From Pseudomonadota bacterium (GTDB taxonomy: Bacteria > Desulfobacterota > Desulfobacteria > Desulfobacterales > Desulfobacteraceae), in assembly GCA_018816605.1 (NCBI GenBank), contig JAHIVS010000676.1, positions 1 through 9,399 of the forward strand: 9,399 bases of DNA, given 5' to 3'. Shown piece by piece: positions 6,343 through 9,399 of this stretch; position 1 is the first letter of the stretch, and the number at the start of each line of letters is the position of its first letter. The notes under the pieces were generated by a model that saw only the letters and a program-made list of their open reading frames with translations, searched no databases and was not told where the DNA came from. The translations under genes and the position numbers were made by a program.

Positions 6343-7599
6343 ATGCCAGGATTCAAATCCATAATTTTATCTGTCTTGCCCCTGGCGGTATGGTTTGTTC
6401 TTTTTTCCTGCGGGGAGCAGGCGCCGTCTTTTCAGTGTACGGACCCCCTTGGATGTGTACGTGTCGAGCCTGGTGATCCTTTGAAAATAGGAGTTCTCCA
6501 GGCCCTGTCAGGGAAGGTGGCATCCCTGGGCATGGAACAGATCCGGGGGCTTGAGCTTGCCATTGACCAAAAGAACGGGCAGGTATTGGGGCATTCATTT
6601 CTTTTGCAGAAGGAGGATACCGGATGCACCAGCGAGGGCGGTGCCAATGCCGTTTTGAAGATACTGGCAGATCCCCAGACCATTGCCATTTTTGGCACAA
6701 CCTGTTCCGGGGCAGCCAGAACCGCATCCCATGCCATGTCCGAAGCCGGACTGGTCATGATTTCCGGCAACAATAGCGCGCCTTTTCTGACATCCATTGG
6801 TGGGAAAGCAGCTCCTGACTGGCATTCGGGGTATTTCAGAACAGCAAACAATGAGGAAAATGCCGGAAAGGCGGCTGCCATATTTGCATTTCAAAAGCTT
6901 GGCATCCGGAGGGTTGCCATGGTTAATGACACAGATATTTATACCCGGGGACTCACGGACGGGTTTCGGCAGTCCTTTGAAAAACAGGGCGGAAAAATTG
7001 TTCTGGATACCTCGATCAACAAAGGAGAAACGGTGATGGGGCCTGTTTTGACAGCAGTGTACAATTCCGGGGCCCAATTGTTGTTTTTCCCCTTGTTTCA
7101 GCCCGAAGGCAATCTGATTCTTGCGGCAGCAGCTGAAAATCCGGAATTGAGAGATATTGTTATGATGAGTGACGGGGCATTGATTGAAGACTCTTTTATC
7201 AGGGATGTCAAAGAAAAGGGAAAGGGTATGTATTTTGTGGGGCCGGTAAGTCCCAAAAACCCGGCTGCGGATGCAGTGTCCCGCAAGTACATGGAAAAAT
7301 ACAAAACCCTGCCGGCCAATTATTATTTTCTGAATGCCTATGATGCGGCCATGCTATTGTTTGGGGCCATTGAAGCAATAGCGGTTCAGGAAGCGGACGG
7401 CAGCCTTTATATCGGCCGCAGTGCCCTGCGAAAAGCCCTTTATGCAACGCGCGACCATAAAGGGGTTACAGGAGATTTAACCTGTGATGAATTTGGAGAC
7501 TGTTCCAAGGCAGCCTTTAATGTTCTGCGGTTGGATGATCCCGATGCCGGCGTGAGGGCATTACAGGAAAATGTTATATTCACCTATACCCCGGAGTAA
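6343..7599 (+). CDS. Lipoprotein of the branched-chain amino acid-type periplasmic binding family
   Basis: A 418-residue type I periplasmic binding protein (LivJ/Leu-Ile-Val-binding, Peripla_BP_6-like). It starts with a lipoprotein signal: hydrophobic residues 7-21 and lipobox LFSC, with Cys23 the likely lipidated residue. The binding fold begins at [13 protein letters not shown] (45-57) and continues through IRGLELAID (67-75), IFGTTCSGA (117-124), the domain crossover near 165-200, and an AYDAAMLL segment (332-339). The C-terminal [11 protein letters not shown] (377-387) corresponds to the usual GDLxFDxxGD-type turn. Six further cysteines occur as apparent pairs (32/38, 95/121, 381/387), suggesting periplasmic disulfides. 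Such proteins usually feed LivHMGF importers, but none is present. The next gene, 13 bases on, is a sensor kinase, so a receptor role is more likely. The ligand may be an amino acid or other small organic molecule; sequence does not decide. AAGGAG seven bases upstream fixes the start. Confidence 0.88.
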   Translation: MPGFKSIILSVLPLAVWFVLFSCGEQAPSFQCTDPLGCVRVEPGDPLKIGVLQALSGKVASLGMEQIRGLELAIDQKNGQVLGHSFLLQKEDTGCTSEGGANAVLKILADPQTIAIFGTTCSGAARTASHAMSEAGLVMISGNNSAPFLTSIGGKAAPDWHSGYFRTANNEENAGKAAAIFAFQKLGIRRVAMVNDTDIYTRGLTDGFRQSFEKQGGKIVLDTSINKGETVMGPVLTAVYNSGAQLLFFPLFQPEGNLILAAAAENPELRDIVMMSDGALIEDSFIRDVKEKGKGMYFVGPVSPKNPAADAVSRKYMEKYKTLPANYYFLNAYDAAMLLFGAIEAIAVQEADGSLYIGRSALRKALYATRDHKGVTGDLTCDEFGDCSKAAFNVLRLDDPDAGVRALQENVIFTYTPE

Positions 7600-7612
7600 G
7601 AAAATTATTTTT

Positions 7613-9399
7613 ATGACCCCATGGAATAAAATTTTCCGGTATTGGCAGGAAATGAGCATTTCATCTAAATTTGGTTTGGGCGGCAGTTTTTTTCTGGGGC
7701 TTATTGTGATGGTTGCGGCCACGGGTTACTGGTCCCTGCACAGTGTAAGAAAATCTGAAACCGCCATTCTTGTCAGTTCTGAAATACAGCGGTTGGTGCT
7801 GGACATGGATCGGGGTATGGAAAAATCCCGCCGTTTGTACAATGCCTTTTTCCTGCACTATCCCATGATCGGCTTTGAAGCCGCCCACCGGGAATATGTT
7901 CAACCCTCCATACGGCAGATTGCAAAGGTCATTGGGACCAGTCAATTGTTGAAGCATCAGATCCAATTGTCCGATGTCGGCAGCGCCCTGCAGGAAAGCC
8001 ATATCGATTTGAATTTATATCTGTCCTCGGCCAGACGGTTTGCCCAGACCTCCATCAAGTCCATTGAACTTGAGACAAAGTTGTCTGCGTCGGAATGGGG
8101 GTTTTATGCCCAGCTCATGCTTTATCTGGGATCTTTGGAAACAGAACTCTCCGGGCAGGATCATTTTTTGAATTTGTACCATGAGATGAAATCTCATATC
8201 CAGGAATACAGGATCATTCATAAGCGGTTTTTGATGCAGTCTGCCTTTAACGTATCCTTCACGCTTTACCGGCAGATAGAAACAGCGCCGTCCCTTGGTG
8301 TGCTGGATCGAGAAAGAATTACCGGGCTTCTGGATCGGATAATCGATATTTCGGAAAAAATTTTGGAAACAGATGGACAGATAACATCAATTTTCAATGA
8401 TATTTCCCTCCAGGAGAAAACCGAGGCCCCCATATCCGGATCACTGGTCCGACTGGCAGCCGATCAGATGCAGCAGGCCCGGCGCAAAATTGTTCATACG
8501 CACAAAGTAACGGTTATCCTCCTTGTGGGGATTGCCCTGTTTAGCGTCCTGGTTGCCCTGGGTATATGGAAATTATTGAACGACAATATCACAAAAAAAA
8601 TACTCCGCCTGACAAAAACAGCCAAAGAATTCAGAAAGGGAAACTTGGGTGTTTGTTTTGAAGAAGAGGGCAAGGATGAGATCGGACAGCTTGCCGTGAC
8701 CTTCAATATAATGGCTGCCCGTATCCAGGCGTTTGTCGATGGCCTGGAATCCAAAGTGGAACTTAGAACAAATGAGCTCAAATCGGCCAATAAAAAACTT
8801 TTACAGGAGGCTGAAGACCGGATAAAAACCCAGGCAAATCTGGAAGAAACCCGGGCAATACTCCAGGCAGCCCTTGATAACAGCCAGGCGGGAATTCTGA
8901 TAGCAGACGCGAAAACCGGTAAGGTGCAGTATATCAATGAGGTGGGTCTTTTCCTCATGGGTGAATCAAAACAAACCCTGGGCGATTCCTTTAATATTTT
9001 CAGCTATGTTCGGAAATTTCAAGGATATGACCTTGATGGAAATCCGCTTGAGCCGGAAGGCTATCCCCTTACCCGGGCCATCAGGGAAGGCAATCCTGTC
9101 AGCATGGAGTATTGGGTCAAACAATCGGGCCGGTCGGATCGGTTTATGTGGGCCAATGCCGCCCCCATCATAAATTCCAAGGGAGAGGTCCTTGCCGGTA
9201 TTTCCATTTTCCTGGATATCACTAAAAGGAAAATGGCGGAAAAGGAGAAAAAGACCCTTGAGCTGGAGCTTCGCCAGGTTCACAAGATGGAGGCAATCGG
9301 CACCCTTGCCGGAGGAATTGCCCATGATTTCAACAATCTGCTTGCTGTCATTATCGGGTATGCCGATCTGGCAAAAGAGGACATCCCCGGGGAACACCC
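7613..9399 (+). CDS. Membrane sensor histidine kinase (HAMP-PAS-HisKA), 3' truncated by window
   Basis: An uninterrupted frame of 595 codons runs off the right edge with no stop. Layout: TM1 at 20-40; periplasmic region 41-300, predicted mostly helical; TM2 at about 301-318; HAMP at about 320-375, containing [12 protein letters not shown]; a coiled coil to about 415; a PAS/PAC domain at about 415-540, with [20 protein letters not shown] and ending [10 protein letters not shown]; then HisKA with [19 protein letters not shown] and phospho-acceptor His571. The HDFNNLL H-box is typical of hybrid kinases, so ATPase and perhaps receiver domains probably lie beyond the window. The ATG at 7613, 13 bases after the lipoprotein gene, is the first in frame but lacks a good ribosome binding site; ATG 7652, just before TM1, is an alternative. 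The tight link to a binding-protein gene and the large helical sensor region suggest that the lipoprotein presents the ligand. Ligand, partner regulator and target genes are unknown. Confidence 0.9.
   Translation, partial: MTPWNKIFRYWQEMSISSKFGLGGSFFLGLIVMVAATGYWSLHSVRKSETAILVSSEIQRLVLDMDRGMEKSRRLYNAFFLHYPMIGFEAAHREYVQPSIRQIAKVIGTSQLLKHQIQLSDVGSALQESHIDLNLYLSSARRFAQTSIKSIELETKLSASEWGFYAQLMLYLGSLETELSGQDHFLNLYHEMKSHIQEYRIIHKRFLMQSAFNVSFTLYRQIETAPSLGVLDRERITGLLDRIIDISEKILETDGQITSIFNDISLQEKTEAPISGSLVRLAADQMQQARRKIVHTHKVTVILLVGIALFSVLVALGIWKLLNDNITKKILRLTKTAKEFRKGNLGVCFEEEGKDEIGQLAVTFNIMAARIQAFVDGLESKVELRTNELKSANKKLLQEAEDRIKTQANLEETRAILQAALDNSQAGILIADAKTGKVQYINEVGLFLMGESKQTLGDSFNIFSYVRKFQGYDLDGNPLEPEGYPLTRAIREGNPVSMEYWVKQSGRSDRFMWANAAPIINSKGEVLAGISIFLDITKRKMAEKEKKTLELELRQVHKMEAIGTLAGGIAHDFNNLLAVIIGYADLAKEDIPGEH

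Noticed and set aside
8494..9397. Long minus-strand frames under the 3' part of the sensor kinase
   Set aside because: The forward frame is continuous and encodes HAMP, PAS and HisKA motifs; the reverse frames have low-complexity or no recognisable content.
1..9399. CRISPR array, tRNA/rRNA gene, insertion sequence or phage element
   Set aside because: No regularly spaced repeats, tRNA-like cloverleaf, transposase motifs or terminal repeats were seen; nearly all the sequence is explained by ordinary genes.

Overview
The window looks like chromosomal DNA of a Gram-negative bacterium. The best guess is a sulfate-reducing or related Desulfobacterota/Deltaproteobacteria species. This rests on the moderate GC content, the long-form PstC/PstA permeases, and a lipoprotein receptor followed by a PAS sensor kinase with an HDFNN-type H-box. 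Lineage is inference from gene style only; no marker gene is present.

Left part (about 55-4884, + strand): a phosphate-specific ABC importer in the order pstC-pstA-pstS-pstB. pstC and pstA overlap by 8 bp. pstS, for the periplasmic phosphate-binding protein, lies between the permease genes and the ATPase gene rather than first. A 22-codon reading frame with a strong Shine-Dalgarno precedes pstS and ends in an ATGA overlap with the pstS start. A GC-rich stem-loop separates pstS from pstB. PstS captures phosphate, PstC/PstA form the channel and PstB hydrolyses ATP. No phoU or phoBR is visible and no convincing Pho box was found.

Middle part (4979-6121, - strand): a PLP-dependent class I/II aminotransferase that closely resembles E. 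coli YbdL (methionine/2-oxo-acid aminotransferase). It converges on pstB. A short hairpin followed by a T-run on the minus strand probably terminates it.

Right part (6152-9399): a divergent intergenic region of about 220 bp carries a good sigma-70-type promoter and a 7-bp-arm inverted repeat. It leads into a two-gene + strand unit. The first gene encodes a lipoprotein of the branched-chain-amino-acid/LivJ-type type I periplasmic binding family. Thirteen bases later begins a long frame, open to the window's right edge, for a membrane sensor kinase: TM, about 260-residue mostly helical periplasmic domain, TM, HAMP, coiled coil, PAS, HisKA. No transport permease or ATPase follows, so the binding protein probably acts as a ligand receptor for the kinase, as in TorT/TorS or LuxP/LuxQ. 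This pair is the most interesting content of the window.
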